From Proteiniclasticum sediminis (lineage in GTDB: Bacteria > Bacillota > Clostridia > Clostridiales > Clostridiaceae), in assembly GCF_018128025.1 (NCBI RefSeq), contig NZ_JAGSCS010000004.1, positions 62,001-126,000 of the forward strand: a stretch of DNA of 64,000 bases, written 5' to 3'. Below the pieces are notes generated by a model. That model was given only the letters and a program-made list of their open reading frames with translations, ran no database searches and had not been told where the DNA came from. Made by a program: the position numbers and the translations under genes. Shown piece by piece: positions 34,738-43,786 of the stretch. Position 1 is the first letter of the stretch, and each line of letters starts with the position of its first letter.

Positions 34738-36123
34738 TTATTCGGTAATGGGCTCCAGTTTCGCGGTGAAATGGCGAAGAATCGGGGGCTCCCAAGTGAT
34801 GCGGTAACCTTTTAAGGACTCTCTGCGGTTCCAGATTTCCTTCAGGGCTTCTACAATGACATCCAGATGGGACTGGGTATAGACCCTTCGCGGAATTGCT
34901 AATCGGGTGAACTCAAACTCCGATTCCAGCTGCTCCCCAGTATCCGGGTCATTGCCCATCATGTAGGAACCAATGTCACAGCCTCGGATTCCCGCTTCGA
35001 TGTAGAGCTCCACGGCTAAAGCCTGGGCAGGAAACTCATGATAGGGAATGTGGGGCAGGAACTTCTTGGCATCCAGGAACACCGCATGGCCACCCACAGG
35101 GGTCTGATGGGGAATCCCCGCTTCCAAAAGCTTCTCGCTGAGATATTCCAGCTGACCTACCCGATACTTCAGGTAATCCTCGTCCACACCCTCCTGAAGG
35201 CCGATGGCCAGGGCTTCCAGATCCCGGCCGGCTAAGCCGCCGTAGGACAGGAATCCTTCAAAGGGAATGGTATTGGCTTTGACTTTCTCAAAGAAGGCTT
35301 CATCCTTCTTCACTCCGATGAGTCCCCCGATGTTCACGATGGCATCCTTCTTGGAACTCATGGTGAAGAGATCGCCATAGCTGAAGAGTTCCCTGGCAAT
35401 TTCCTTTATGCTCTTCTTCTGGTAGCCATCTTCCCGCTCCTTGATGAAGTGGCAATTCTCGGCAAACCGAGCGGCATCGATGAGAAGCGGAATCTCATAT
35501 TCCTTGGCCACCACAGCTGTTTCACGAAGATTCTCCATAGAGACGGGCTGCCCTCCGGCACTGTTGTTGGTCACCGTCATGATGATGACGCCTACATTTT
35601 CCGGTCCGTACTGCACGATGAGTTCCCGAAGCTTTCGCACATCCATGTTTCCCTTAAAGGGATCGTAGGCTGTGGTATCCCGGGCCACCTCCACCACGCA
35701 ATCCACAGCTCTGGCCCCGGCAATTTCCACATGGGCACGGGTCGTGTCAAAATGCATGTTGGAGATGGAGACCTTTCCTTTTCCCAGAAGGATCGGCATC
35801 ACCACTTTCTCCGCGGCTCTTCCCTGATGCACCGGCTGGATGTAGGCATACCCAAAGATGTCTTTGGCGCTTTCCAGGAGCTTGAAGTAGCTGGACGAAC
35901 CCGAATAGGACTCATCCCCCAGCATGATCCCGGACCACTGATGGCTACTCATGGCGCCGGTGCCGCTGTCGGTCAAGAGATCAATGTAGCAGTCTTCGGC
36001 CGCCAGGCCAAAGACATTATAATGGGCTTCCTGAATTTTTCGGATCCTTTCTTCCCGAGTCAGGATCTTGATGGGTTCCACCATTTTGATTTTGAACGGC
36101 TCTGCAAAATACTTTCCGGTCAT
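34738..36123 (-). CDS. tnaA: Tryptophanase (tryptophan indole-lyase)
   Basis: 461 residues. A PLP enzyme that splits tryptophan into indole, pyruvate and ammonia. The PLP lysine is Lys259 in MSSKKDA. Other matches are [38 protein letters not shown] and the C-terminal [12 protein letters not shown]. The related tyrosine phenol-lyase was considered, but [21 protein letters not shown] fits tryptophanase (IGSF..G) and lacks the phenol-lyase SMERG motif with its substrate arginine. It follows ridA in one transcript with a 39-bp gap. No tnaC-type leader peptide was recognised. Confidence 0.9.
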   Translation of the reverse strand: MTGKYFAEPFKIKMVEPIKILTREERIRKIQEAHYNVFGLAAEDCYIDLLTDSGTGAMSSHQWSGIMLGDESYSGSSSYFKLLESAKDIFGYAYIQPVHQGRAAEKVVMPILLGKGKVSISNMHFDTTRAHVEIAGARAVDCVVEVARDTTAYDPFKGNMDVRKLRELIVQYGPENVGVIIMTVTNNSAGGQPVSMENLRETAVVAKEYEIPLLIDAARFAENCHFIKEREDGYQKKSIKEIARELFSYGDLFTMSSKKDAIVNIGGLIGVKKDEAFFEKVKANTIPFEGFLSYGGLAGRDLEALAIGLQEGVDEDYLKYRVGQLEYLSEKLLEAGIPHQTPVGGHAVFLDAKKFLPHIPYHEFPAQALAVELYIEAGIRGCDIGSYMMGNDPDTGEQLESEFEFTRLAIPRRVYTQSHLDVIVEALKEIWNRRESLKGYRITWEPPILRHFTAKLEPITE

Positions 36124-36162
36124 TTGTTAAAATCCCCCTATTCGTCCGTTTACCCAACGACA

Positions 36163-36540
36163 CTAGACCGCAGCAATAACCTCAATTTCCACCAATGCGT
36201 CTTTCGGCAGCCTGGCCACCTGGAAAGCGCTTCTCGCTGGATAATCCTCCATGAAAAATTCCTTGTACACTTCATTCATCTTGGCAAAATTCGCCATATC
36301 GCTGAGAAATACCGTGGTCTTCAGAACCTTTTCCATACCGGATCCCGCCTCTTCCAAGACGGCCTGAACATTGCGGAGCACCTGCCGGGTCTGTAGGGTA
36401 ATATCATGCCCCACCATATCTCCAGTTTCCGGATCCAGCGGAAGCTGGCCTGAGGTGAAGATCAGATGTCCCGCCAAGACTCCCTGGGAATAGGGTCCAA
36501 TGGCTGCAGGTGCTTTTCGGGTGGCTATGTTTTTTTTCAT
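36163..36540 (-). CDS. ridA: RidA-family enamine/imine deaminase
   Basis: 125 residues from ATG 36540, which has AGGAGG upstream. Conserved parts are APAAIGPYSQGV, FTSGQLPLDP, NVQAVLEEAG and YPARSAFQVARLP with the catalytic arginine. RidA hydrolyses the reactive 2-aminoacrylate/2-iminopropionate released by PLP lyases. Tryptophanase, encoded next, produces exactly that intermediate, so the pairing makes chemical sense. Confidence 0.92.
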   Translation of the reverse strand: MKKNIATRKAPAAIGPYSQGVLAGHLIFTSGQLPLDPETGDMVGHDITLQTRQVLRNVQAVLEEAGSGMEKVLKTTVFLSDMANFAKMNEVYKEFFMEDYPARSAFQVARLPKDALVEIEVIAAV

Positions 36541-36574
36541 CTTATACCTCCTGTAAACATTTTCACTCACCCTT

Positions 36575-36604
36575 ATTATAGTACATGGGGAAGGGCCTCG
36601 CCAA
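36575..36604 (-). promoter_or_regulatory. Candidate promoter of ridA-tnaA
   Basis: On the minus strand a perfect -10 TATAAT (36580-36575) with a weak -35 TTGGCG (36604-36599), spacer 18. It lies about 35 bp before the ridA start codon. Confidence 0.5.
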
Positions 36605-36782
36605 GGCTGTCTGGGATGAAAATCGCATAAGACATCTGGACTGCTAACCTTTCAATATCCCAAAGCCAATGGATGAAAACAATTCCTGTCATTTCATGTT
36701 ATTTTTCTTCGATTTTTTACACAAAAACGCATGAAGTTTCTTCAAAACATGACACTACACAGCATGAACATTGAAGAAACTG

Positions 36783-36829
36783 AAAAAAACCAGCGAGGGA
36801 TGCTGCATAGCCTTTCCTCGCTGGTTTTT
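36783..36829 (-). terminator. Terminator of the acetyltransferase gene
   Basis: Stem CCAGCGAGG/CCTCGCTGG with A-rich and T-rich flanks, so it can act on both strands. On the minus strand it follows the GNAT gene and ends in seven T. Confidence 0.85.
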
Positions 36830-36916
36830 GGTGACCTCATATCATGAAAGTCACCCAATCTTTACTTTCTTATCAACATCCCCCTAGAAAGAATTTCCTG
36901 GGGACAAGTTCCCATC

Positions 36917-37444
36917 TTAATCAATGCTCCGTCCATAAAGGATGGTGGAATAGAACATGCCGTTTAAACAGATATCCCGGGCCAGTACGCCCTCTTCATA
37001 GAACCCCAGGAACTTGTAGACTTCTTTCGTCACTTCCAGATCTTCCCGAACCCGGAGATTGATCTTTCGGATGACACCCTTGCTCTTACAGGCCAGAATC
37101 ATACGGCCGATGAGCTCCTTGCCCAAGGTGGCCATGAGGTCATCGGAGCGAAGACTGACGGTGAGGTTCCCCACATGGCGGAACTTCTCGGATTTACGCT
37201 GGGTAAGGACGACGATGCCCGAAAGCACCCCTTCCACGGTTCCCAGGAGAATATTTCCCTTCTCGATGCGTTCCATGATTTCCCCATAGGTTTCGCCCAC
37301 GGGAAACAGCTCATCCCAATCATGAACCCCGTAAAAATTCCGGGTGTGCTCACAGGTCTCGGCGATGAAACGCTTCATTTCTTCAAAGTCTGCTTCGGTT
37401 GGACGTCTGACAATGATATTGGACTTCAGTTCAGCCATTGACAT
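36917..37444 (-). CDS. GNAT-family N-acetyltransferase
   Basis: About 175 residues. The GNAT fold is suggested by the N-terminal IIVRRPTEADFEEMKRFIAE, a central GIVVLTQRKSEKFRHVGNLTVSLRSD, the acetyl-CoA-binding region MATLGKELIGRMILACKSKG and the late LRVREDLEVTKEVYKFLGFYEEG. The substrate cannot be predicted. ATG 37444 is used (GGGG upstream); a second ATG six bases later is possible. Single-gene transcript. Confidence 0.8.
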   Translation of the reverse strand: MSMAELKSNIIVRRPTEADFEEMKRFIAETCEHTRNFYGVHDWDELFPVGETYGEIMERIEKGNILLGTVEGVLSGIVVLTQRKSEKFRHVGNLTVSLRSDDLMATLGKELIGRMILACKSKGVIRKINLRVREDLEVTKEVYKFLGFYEEGVLARDICLNGMFYSTILYGRSID

Positions 37445-37571
37445 AGTATACCCCACAACTCATATATTCAGCATTAATAACTTTACATCTGGATATCATT
37501 ATACGGTTTTGTCATTAAATTGTAAACTATTACGATGTTGAAAAACCAAGGAAAACACCAATTTCATCCCG

Positions 37572-37601
37572 AAAAATGAGGATCCCCCAAGGAGATCCTC
37601 A
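37572..37601 (-). terminator. Terminator of the PASTA gene
   Basis: 8-bp stem TGAGGATC/GATCCTCA with a 9-base loop and TTTTTC on the minus strand, about 15 bp past the stop. Confidence 0.85.
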
Positions 37602-37615
37602 TGATTAGCCTTAAA

Positions 37616-38329
37616 TTATGGGGTTTCCGACGCTTCTCCCGGTTCCTGGGAGGTTTCCGGGGCTTGGGGCTCCTCGCCCAGACTTACCCGGATCACCACA
37701 CGGGTTCCCTTGGGCGCTTCGGCGCCCACCTTCCAGTTCTGGGACCAGACGATGCCCTTCTCTGCCCGGTTGCTCTCGTTTTTGTAAGCCCGTTCCACGC
37801 CCACTTCCAGATCCAGGGCCAAAAGCTTCGTTTTAGCCTCCTGCTCCGTGAGACCAATGAGATTGGGAATCAGAACCTTTTCTTCACTGACAGGTTCCTC
37901 CACGGTCTCCCGGGGGCCCTTGCTCACGCTGTAACTCACCGTGGCACCGACTTTAAGCTCCACATCCTTGGCGGGAATCTGCCAGAACACATAATCGGTT
38001 TTTGCCGTATCATGGTACTCATAGTGGGGGTCTGCCACCAGTCCTAAATCTTCCAGGATCTCCAGCGCATCATCCTGCAGAAGTCCGTACAGGGAGGGAA
38101 CCTTGATCTTCTCGGGTTCCGACGGCGATTCCACTGGAGTTTCCGAAGCGGTCTCCACAGGGGTTTCCCCCAAAGTTTCCGCCGGCTCCAAGGGTTCCGG
38201 CTTCAGGACCACCGGCGTGATCTCCTTGGCCAGCATGGACTTCAGCTCCTGCTGATAGGTAAACATTCCAAATATAAAGACCGCAGTCGTCACGGTGAAG
38301 ATGACAATGGCCATACCTTTGTAGCGCAT
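37616..38329 (-). CDS. Membrane-anchored PASTA-domain protein
   Basis: 237 residues. One N-terminal membrane helix (MAIVIFTVTTAVFIFGMFTY), then a Pro/Glu/Thr-rich linker (ETPVETASETPVESPSEPE). Two PASTA domains follow: about 93-150 (IKVPSLYGLLQDDALEILEDLGL) and about 165-228 (VLIPNLIGLTEQEAKTKLLALDL). PASTA domains bind peptidoglycan or beta-lactams and usually sit on PrkC-type kinases or PBPs; here they stand alone. A similar TPVE-rich linker occurs in the glycosidase at 46004. A role at the cell wall is inferred. Confidence 0.85.
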   Translation of the reverse strand: MRYKGMAIVIFTVTTAVFIFGMFTYQQELKSMLAKEITPVVLKPEPLEPAETLGETPVETASETPVESPSEPEKIKVPSLYGLLQDDALEILEDLGLVADPHYEYHDTAKTDYVFWQIPAKDVELKVGATVSYSVSKGPRETVEEPVSEEKVLIPNLIGLTEQEAKTKLLALDLEVGVERAYKNESNRAEKGIVWSQNWKVGAEAPKGTRVVIRVSLGEEPQAPETSQEPGEASETP

Positions 38330-38400
38330 ACGATTCTCCTTAACGCAAGTTTCAATATTGTTTATATGATTATAACATATTCCAGGAGATGTTTACGTAA

Positions 38401-38433
38401 AAAAAAGAAAATCCTAAAAATCTTAGGATTTTC
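38401..38433 (-). terminator. Terminator of the beta-lactamase-fold gene
   Basis: 11-bp stem GAAAATCCTAA/TTAGGATTTTC, 5-base loop, at least six T on the minus strand. Confidence 0.9.
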
Positions 38434-38445
38434 TTCGATAGCAAT

Positions 38446-39204
38446 TTACTTCCAGTTATAGGTGATGCCGTCCCAGATCATCTTTCCGGACTTGGCCAGA
38501 CTCACAATGCCATAGACACTGTTGGGAATCTCAGCGCTCATGATGGTGAAGATGAAATCGCCCTTTTGGATCTCGATGAGGGTGGTGTCATTTTCCACAC
38601 CGGGCATATCGCCGGCCTTGCTGGCGATTTTTCCCTTGAGGCTCTCATCCAGATAGAAGGCGGTCTTTTTCTTCTTGTTGTCGCCCTTCAGAAGATCGAT
38701 GACAAAGCGGGAATGTTCTTCGGACAGATAGCTGGCGTTCTTCAAGAGCTTCCAGCACAGGGACAGATCATAGCTTGTGGTGAGGTTGATGGCCGAACCG
38801 GGCATATCGTTCATGGAGGTGTCCAGAAGACCCATTTCCTCAAACTTGACCTTGAGTTCATCAAAGCCCACCAGGCTCACCAGCTTCTGGGTCGCCATAT
38901 TGTCGCTTTCCACCAGCATGACGATGAGGAGTTCCTTGATCGTGTACTCCCGGGGATTCAGTTCCTTCAGAATTCCGGAACCTTCCACCCGATCCTTCTT
39001 TTCCAGAAGGATGTTTGTCTCCAGGGAGAGCTTGCCTTCTTCGGCTTCCTTCAGCACGGTCATGGCCACCGGCAGCTTCATGCATCCGGCTGAGGTCATT
39101 TTCACGTGCTCATTATATCCGTATACAAATCCTGATTTCATATCCTCGAAGTAGAAGCTGTACTTTCCCAGCCGTTCCTCGAGATAGCGTCTGACTTCCT
39201 TCAT
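38446..39204 (-). CDS. Class A beta-lactamase-fold protein lacking the catalytic serine
   Basis: 252 residues with the class A serine hydrolase fold: KLPVAMTVLKEAEEGKLSL after the active-site helix, the SDN loop (Ser100-Asp101-Asn102) and KAG (196-198) in place of KTG. The S-x-x-K position reads Gly40-Cys41-Met42-Lys43 within TSAGCMKLP, so the serine nucleophile is replaced by glycine while the lysine stays. No signal peptide is seen, so the protein should be cytoplasmic. It is probably inactive as a beta-lactamase; a binding role, or a shifted nucleophile at Cys41, is speculation. It lies 63 bp after uppP. Confidence 0.8.
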   Translation of the reverse strand: MKEVRRYLEERLGKYSFYFEDMKSGFVYGYNEHVKMTSAGCMKLPVAMTVLKEAEEGKLSLETNILLEKKDRVEGSGILKELNPREYTIKELLIVMLVESDNMATQKLVSLVGFDELKVKFEEMGLLDTSMNDMPGSAINLTTSYDLSLCWKLLKNASYLSEEHSRFVIDLLKGDNKKKKTAFYLDESLKGKIASKAGDMPGVENDTTLIEIQKGDFIFTIMSAEIPNSVYGIVSLAKSGKMIWDGITYNWK

Positions 39205-39267
39205 TACCCATCACTCCATATGCTTACTGAATATAAGTTTAACACAAGAAACGAGGGATGAAAACAT

Positions 39268-40107
39268 TTAAACGGTAATAGTTTTTGTCAGGATGAGGAT
39301 GGTGAAAACGATGGACAGGGCGATGCGGTAATAGGCAAAGACTTTCATGGGTTTCTTCTGGATGTAGCTGACAAAGCCCTTGACGCAGATCAGCGCCACC
39401 AGAAATGCCACGAGGAAGCCCAGGGCAAAGGAGACGATTTCCGTGGAACCCAGGGTCTGGAAGCCCACATCCCCCTGGAACTTCACCACCTTCACCAGAG
39501 AAGCACCCACCATGACGGGAATGGCCAGGAAGAAGGAATACTCCGAAGCCACCTTGGAGTCCAGGCCCGTGATCCAGCCGCCCATGATGGTGGAGGAAGA
39601 ACGGGACATGCCGGGCCACATGGCGAGGCATTGGAAGAATCCGATTTTCAGGGCCTGAAGCTTCGTAATGTTCTCCACTTCGTGGACCTTAGCGGATTTT
39701 CGATAGCGGCCTTCCACATAGAGCAGAAGCACAGCACCCACAAAGAGTCCGATGATGACGGGAACAGGCTTAAAGAGATACTGATCAATGGTGTCCTCCA
39801 GAAGGAAGCCCAAGATGGCGGCGGGGATGACGCCCACAATGAGGGCAATGACGAAGTTCACGCCTTTTTTCTCCCCCTTGAAGAAGGAAACCACCAGTCC
39901 CCAGAGCTTGCTCCAGTACAGGACCACAATGGCCAGGATGGCCCCCAGCTGAATAACCACATTGAACATTTTCGTGAATTCCGTTTCCGGGAATCCGATG
40001 ACGCCCCCCGCCAGGATCATATGACCCGTGGACGACACGGGAAGAAATTCGGTAATTCCTTCCACGATGGCGATGATGATCGCTTTTAGGATAAACAGGA
40101 TTTCCAC
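39268..40107 (-). CDS. uppP: Undecaprenyl-diphosphatase (UppP/BacA)
   Basis: 279 residues from GTG 40107, chosen for the GGAGG nine bases upstream; the frame could extend eight codons further. An integral membrane enzyme that dephosphorylates undecaprenyl pyrophosphate to recycle the lipid carrier for the cell wall, and gives bacitracin tolerance when overproduced. The motifs EGITEFLPVSSTGHMIL and WPGMSRSSSTI are the catalytic signatures. Several hydrophobic helices are clear (e.g. EIVSFALGFLVAFLVALICV). Confidence 0.93.
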   Translation of the reverse strand: MEILFILKAIIIAIVEGITEFLPVSSTGHMILAGGVIGFPETEFTKMFNVVIQLGAILAIVVLYWSKLWGLVVSFFKGEKKGVNFVIALIVGVIPAAILGFLLEDTIDQYLFKPVPVIIGLFVGAVLLLYVEGRYRKSAKVHEVENITKLQALKIGFFQCLAMWPGMSRSSSTIMGGWITGLDSKVASEYSFFLAIPVMVGASLVKVVKFQGDVGFQTLGSTEIVSFALGFLVAFLVALICVKGFVSYIQKKPMKVFAYYRIALSIVFTILILTKTITV

Positions 40108-40275
40108 AATAACTAACCTCCATAATTGCACAAATTTACTCTCTCTCCCATTCTACACAAGTTCGGCGTGAAAAACCTGAAAAAGTTCCTTAATTCTCCC
40201 TGAAGTTCCCGAGCTGAAGAAAACATTTTCCTCGTCCTTCCCCCAGAAATCATGTAGAATAGAGGAGAATTCAAC

Positions 40276-40809
40276 ATGCGAGGTATCCAAATGAACGATT
40301 TTCTTACCATGTCCATCGTCTTCTCCCTCTTCAGTTTAGGGCTGGGCATCAACGGCGTTATCATGACCCGCAAAGTCCTTTCCCGAAACACCGAGATCCA
40401 CTACATTGAAAAATCCCGGAAGCTCCATTTCCTGGGCATTCTGGCTGTCCTCTCCACCCTTTTCCTCTACTTCATTTTTGATGTCCCCGAGGATCAGACC
40501 ACTTTCCTCGGAATGCTGGCCATCATGGTCTCCTACACCTTCTTCGCCTATTTCTACCGCAATATGGTCGCCTTTTACAGCAAGGAAGGCGTCTTCTTCA
40601 ACACCAAGGAGATTCCCTACAAGAAGATCGATTCCTACAGTGTAACCGGGGAAGACAAGGCCTACCCCAAGATCACCCTGCGTTACCGCACAGAATCCAA
40701 CAAGAAAAAAGGCGAGGTCCAGGAACAGGGCACTATGAAAGTGGAAAAAGCTCTCCTCACGGGCTTCACCGACCGGCTCCGCAAGGAGCGCGTCCGAAAA
40801 CGCACCTAG
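40276..40809 (+). CDS. Membrane protein of unknown function
   Basis: 177 residues. Three hydrophobic segments (about 10-30, 50-68 and 75-92) are followed by a soluble C-terminal part (YSKEGVFFNTKEIPYKKIDSYSV) that looks like the small PH-like domain seen in several Firmicutes membrane proteins, then a strongly basic end (RLRKERVRKRT). Not assigned to a family with confidence. AGAGGAG sits 8 bp before the ATG. Single gene between divergent uppP and convergent pckA. Confidence 0.7.
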   Translation: MRGIQMNDFLTMSIVFSLFSLGLGINGVIMTRKVLSRNTEIHYIEKSRKLHFLGILAVLSTLFLYFIFDVPEDQTTFLGMLAIMVSYTFFAYFYRNMVAFYSKEGVFFNTKEIPYKKIDSYSVTGEDKAYPKITLRYRTESNKKKGEVQEQGTMKVEKALLTGFTDRLRKERVRKRT

Positions 40810-40837
40810 CCTAAGCGAAAATCCACGGTCAACGGAC

Positions 40838-40878
40838 AAAACCGGCTTCTCTCCTCGAAAGGAAAGAAGCCGGTTTTT
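40838..40878. terminator. Bidirectional terminator between the membrane-protein gene and pckA
   Basis: 10-bp stem ACCGGCTTCT/AGAAGCCGGT with an A-rich left flank and T-rich right flank. Confidence 0.85.
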
Positions 40879-40902
40879 CTTGCTGTCTAATCTACGGATT
40901 TT

Positions 40903-42456
40903 CTAGAAAGGACCTGCCCCCACGATGCTTTGTGCTACATTCGGGAAGCGGCTGAAGTTGGCCTTGAACCGCTCAGCCAGCTCCTTGGCCGTCTCCTGGT
41001 AGCTCTTAGGATCCTTCCAGCTCTTCTCCGGATGGAGAAGCTCCGAGGGAACCCCTGACACCGCCGTGGGAATGGCGAGATTGAAGATATCATCCTTCAC
41101 ATAGTCCACCTCAGAAAGGGCACCGCTTAAGGCCGCATCCACCATGAGACGGGTGTACTTCAAGGGAGTGCGCTGGCCCACACCATAGGCACCGCCGCTC
41201 CAGCCCGTGTTGATGAGGTAAACTTCCGTCTCCTCCCGCTCAATGAGCTCGCCCAGAAGATGGGCGTACTCCTCAATGCAGCGGGGCATGAAGGGTTCTC
41301 CAAAGAGGGCGGAGAAGGTGGTCTCCGGCTGCACGATGCCGCGCTCCGTGCCGGCCAGCTTCGAGGTATACCCGGACATGAAGTGGTACATGGCCCCTTC
41401 TCGAGTCAGCTTGGAAATGGGGGGAATGACGCCAAAGGCATCGGCCGTGAGGAAGAGAATCGTGGAAGGATGTCCCCCCCGCTTTTCCTCGGCCCGCTCC
41501 GCGATAAACTCCAGCGGATAGGTGCAGCGGGTGTTTTCCGTGAGACTGCCGTCGCAGTAGTCCGGATGGCCATTGTCATCCACCACCACATTTTCCAGCA
41601 CCGCGCCAAACCGGATGGCGTCATAGATCTCCCGTTCCTTCTCCGGATCCAGGTTGATGCACTTGGCATAACAGCCCCCTTCGAAGTTGAAGACACCCGA
41701 GGAGGACCAGCCATGCTCGTCATCGCCGATGAGGAGCCGCTTGGGATCCGCTGACAAGGTGGTTTTCCCCGTGCCGGAGAGGCCGAAGAAGAGGGCCACG
41801 CTGCCGTCTTTTCCCATGTTGGCGGAGCAGTGCATGGGCAAAATGCCCTCGGCTGGCAGAAGATAGTTCATGAGGGAGAACACCGCTTTCTTGATTTCTC
41901 CGCTGTACTTGGTTCCGCCGATGAGCACCAGACGCTCCGTGAAGTTCAGCACGATGAAGGCTTCGGAATGGATCCCGTCTGCGGGTCCCTCTGCCTTGAG
42001 ATTAGGCAGGGCCACCACGGTGAAATCCGCCTCCAGGCCCTCCCGCTCCTCATCCTTCAGGAAGATCTGCTTGGAGAACACCGCCTGGGCCGCATCCTCG
42101 CAAAGGACATTGATCCGCAGAGAATGCTTTGGATCTGCCCCCGCCCGAGCTTTAATGAGATAGAGCGGCTTCTCCTTAACATAGGCCCGGGCTTTTCCCA
42201 GAAGACCCGCAAAGACCTGGGGCTCCATGGGCAAGTTCGTTTTGCCAAAGGCCACCGTGTCCTTGGTCAGCTCATCCTTCACGATGTAGCGGTCCTTGGG
42301 GGACCGTCCCGTGTACTGCCCCGTCTCAATGTTCAGCGCTCCATCCTTCGTGAGGGTCCCCTCACCCCGGCGCACAGCCTCATTGATGAGTCGGCCCACG
42401 CTGTAGCCCATGAGCAGCTGATTTTCCTCGATACCCAAAAGTTTCAATGTTGACAT
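40903..42456 (-). CDS. pckA: Phosphoenolpyruvate carboxykinase (ATP)
   Basis: 517 residues, in the normal range. It interconverts oxaloacetate and phosphoenolpyruvate using ATP/ADP. Motifs: TGRSPKDRYIV, GTKYSGEIKKAVFS, the kinase-1a loop GLSGTGKTTLSADP and the metal-binding LLIGDDEHGW. The Walker A motif shows it is the ATP and not the GTP form. In fermenting anaerobes it can run in either direction. ATG 42456 follows a GGGGGG site. Confidence 0.95.
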   Translation of the reverse strand: MSTLKLLGIEENQLLMGYSVGRLINEAVRRGEGTLTKDGALNIETGQYTGRSPKDRYIVKDELTKDTVAFGKTNLPMEPQVFAGLLGKARAYVKEKPLYLIKARAGADPKHSLRINVLCEDAAQAVFSKQIFLKDEEREGLEADFTVVALPNLKAEGPADGIHSEAFIVLNFTERLVLIGGTKYSGEIKKAVFSLMNYLLPAEGILPMHCSANMGKDGSVALFFGLSGTGKTTLSADPKRLLIGDDEHGWSSSGVFNFEGGCYAKCINLDPEKEREIYDAIRFGAVLENVVVDDNGHPDYCDGSLTENTRCTYPLEFIAERAEEKRGGHPSTILFLTADAFGVIPPISKLTREGAMYHFMSGYTSKLAGTERGIVQPETTFSALFGEPFMPRCIEEYAHLLGELIEREETEVYLINTGWSGGAYGVGQRTPLKYTRLMVDAALSGALSEVDYVKDDIFNLAIPTAVSGVPSELLHPEKSWKDPKSYQETAKELAERFKANFSRFPNVAQSIVGAGPF

Positions 42457-42625
42457 GTTTACCCCCCTATTTTATCCCGGCTTTTTGCGTCGGGATCCTT
42501 TACAACCATGATAACTGTTCTCGGCGAGGATGCGCCGTCTTTCCACTGTTTAAACAGCTAAAACACACCCTTCTTTCAGATTTCCCCAAAAACCCAGAAA
42601 GTTACACAAAAACAGCCCTTTCTTC

Positions 42626-43786
42626 TTACAGTGCCAGGGTGAGGATTTCCCGCACATCCTGGGCGTTCAGCTTCATCAGGGTTCCCAAGGGACCCCGCAG
42701 CACGGCATTTTCCGCCATGTCGTCCAAATGCTCCTGGCCGATGCCCCGCTCCGACAGCGCCACAGGAGCGCCAATCTCCTGGAGAAACGCCTTATAGGCC
42801 CCAATGGCTTTCAGAGCTTTTTCTTCCGTGGTGCCGTCCACAATGCCGAAGACCTTCTCGCCGAACCGGGCAAACTTCTCGGGATCCACATGGTGCACGT
42901 AGGTCATCCAGGCGGGGAAGACAATGGCCAGTCCTTCGCCGTGGGCAATGTCATAGTAGGCGGAAACAGAATGCTCGATGCCGTGGGAAGCCCAGTCTCC
43001 CGCTCTGCCCAAGCCATTGATCCCGTTAAGGGCCAAGGTGGCCGCCCAGGCTAAGTTTGCCCGAGCTTCATAGTTCGAGGGCTCCGACAGGAGCGTCTTC
43101 ACGGAGGTCATGGTGGTGCGGATGATCCCTTCGGAGAGTTCATCCTGCATGAGCGTTCCCTTCGTTCCGCCAAAGTACGCTTCAAACACATGACTCAGGG
43201 TATCCACGGCGCCATTCACCGTCTGGTTCACCGGCAAAGAACTCTGGACGGAAGGATCGATGATGGAGAGACGAGGATAGGTAAAGGGTGAGCCCCAGCC
43301 CCACTTCTTCTTCTCCTCCTCATTGGTGATGACTCCGCCGCTGTTCATCTCGGAACCCGTGGCGGAGATAGTGAGGATGCCATAGATGGGCAGGGCTTTC
43401 TTCGGGAAAACCTTCCGCTCGTAGAAATCCCACGGATCGCCGTCATAGTAGAAGCTGGCAGCGGAGATCTTTGCCGTATCCAGGACAGATCCTCCCCCCA
43501 CGGCCACGATGGCTTCCACCTGCTCTGCCTTCATGAGGGCCACCACTTCCCTAACCTTGGAAAGGACGGGATTGGGTTTCACGCCGCCGGCTTCCACCAC
43601 GGTGAGCCCCGCTTCCTGCAGGGATTTTACTACGGTGTCATAGACGCCGTTCTTGAAAATCGAGCCTTTTCCGTAGAGCAGAAGGACCTTCTTCTCCCCG
43701 TACTCCTTAATATACTGGCCGATCTTTGGAATGGTGTCCTGACCAAAGACCAGGCGGGTGGGATTGTGAAAATCAAAATTTCTCAT
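42626..43786 (-). CDS. Iron-containing alcohol dehydrogenase, butanol dehydrogenase (BdhA/YqhD) type
   Basis: 386 residues from ATG 43786 (GGAGGAG upstream). The start MRNFDFHNPTRLVFG and VAVGGGSVLDTAKI are typical of clostridial NAD(P)H-dependent butanol dehydrogenases. Metal ligands lie in GAVDTLSHVFEAY and GIEHSVSAYYDIAHGEGLA. It differs clearly from the PduQ-like enzyme at 17347. Its start overlaps the NUDIX stop by 4 bp, so the two are co-transcribed. It probably reduces short-chain aldehydes to alcohols. Confidence 0.88.
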   Translation of the reverse strand: MRNFDFHNPTRLVFGQDTIPKIGQYIKEYGEKKVLLLYGKGSIFKNGVYDTVVKSLQEAGLTVVEAGGVKPNPVLSKVREVVALMKAEQVEAIVAVGGGSVLDTAKISAASFYYDGDPWDFYERKVFPKKALPIYGILTISATGSEMNSGGVITNEEEKKKWGWGSPFTYPRLSIIDPSVQSSLPVNQTVNGAVDTLSHVFEAYFGGTKGTLMQDELSEGIIRTTMTSVKTLLSEPSNYEARANLAWAATLALNGINGLGRAGDWASHGIEHSVSAYYDIAHGEGLAIVFPAWMTYVHHVDPEKFARFGEKVFGIVDGTTEEKALKAIGAYKAFLQEIGAPVALSERGIGQEHLDDMAENAVLRGPLGTLMKLNAQDVREILTLAL

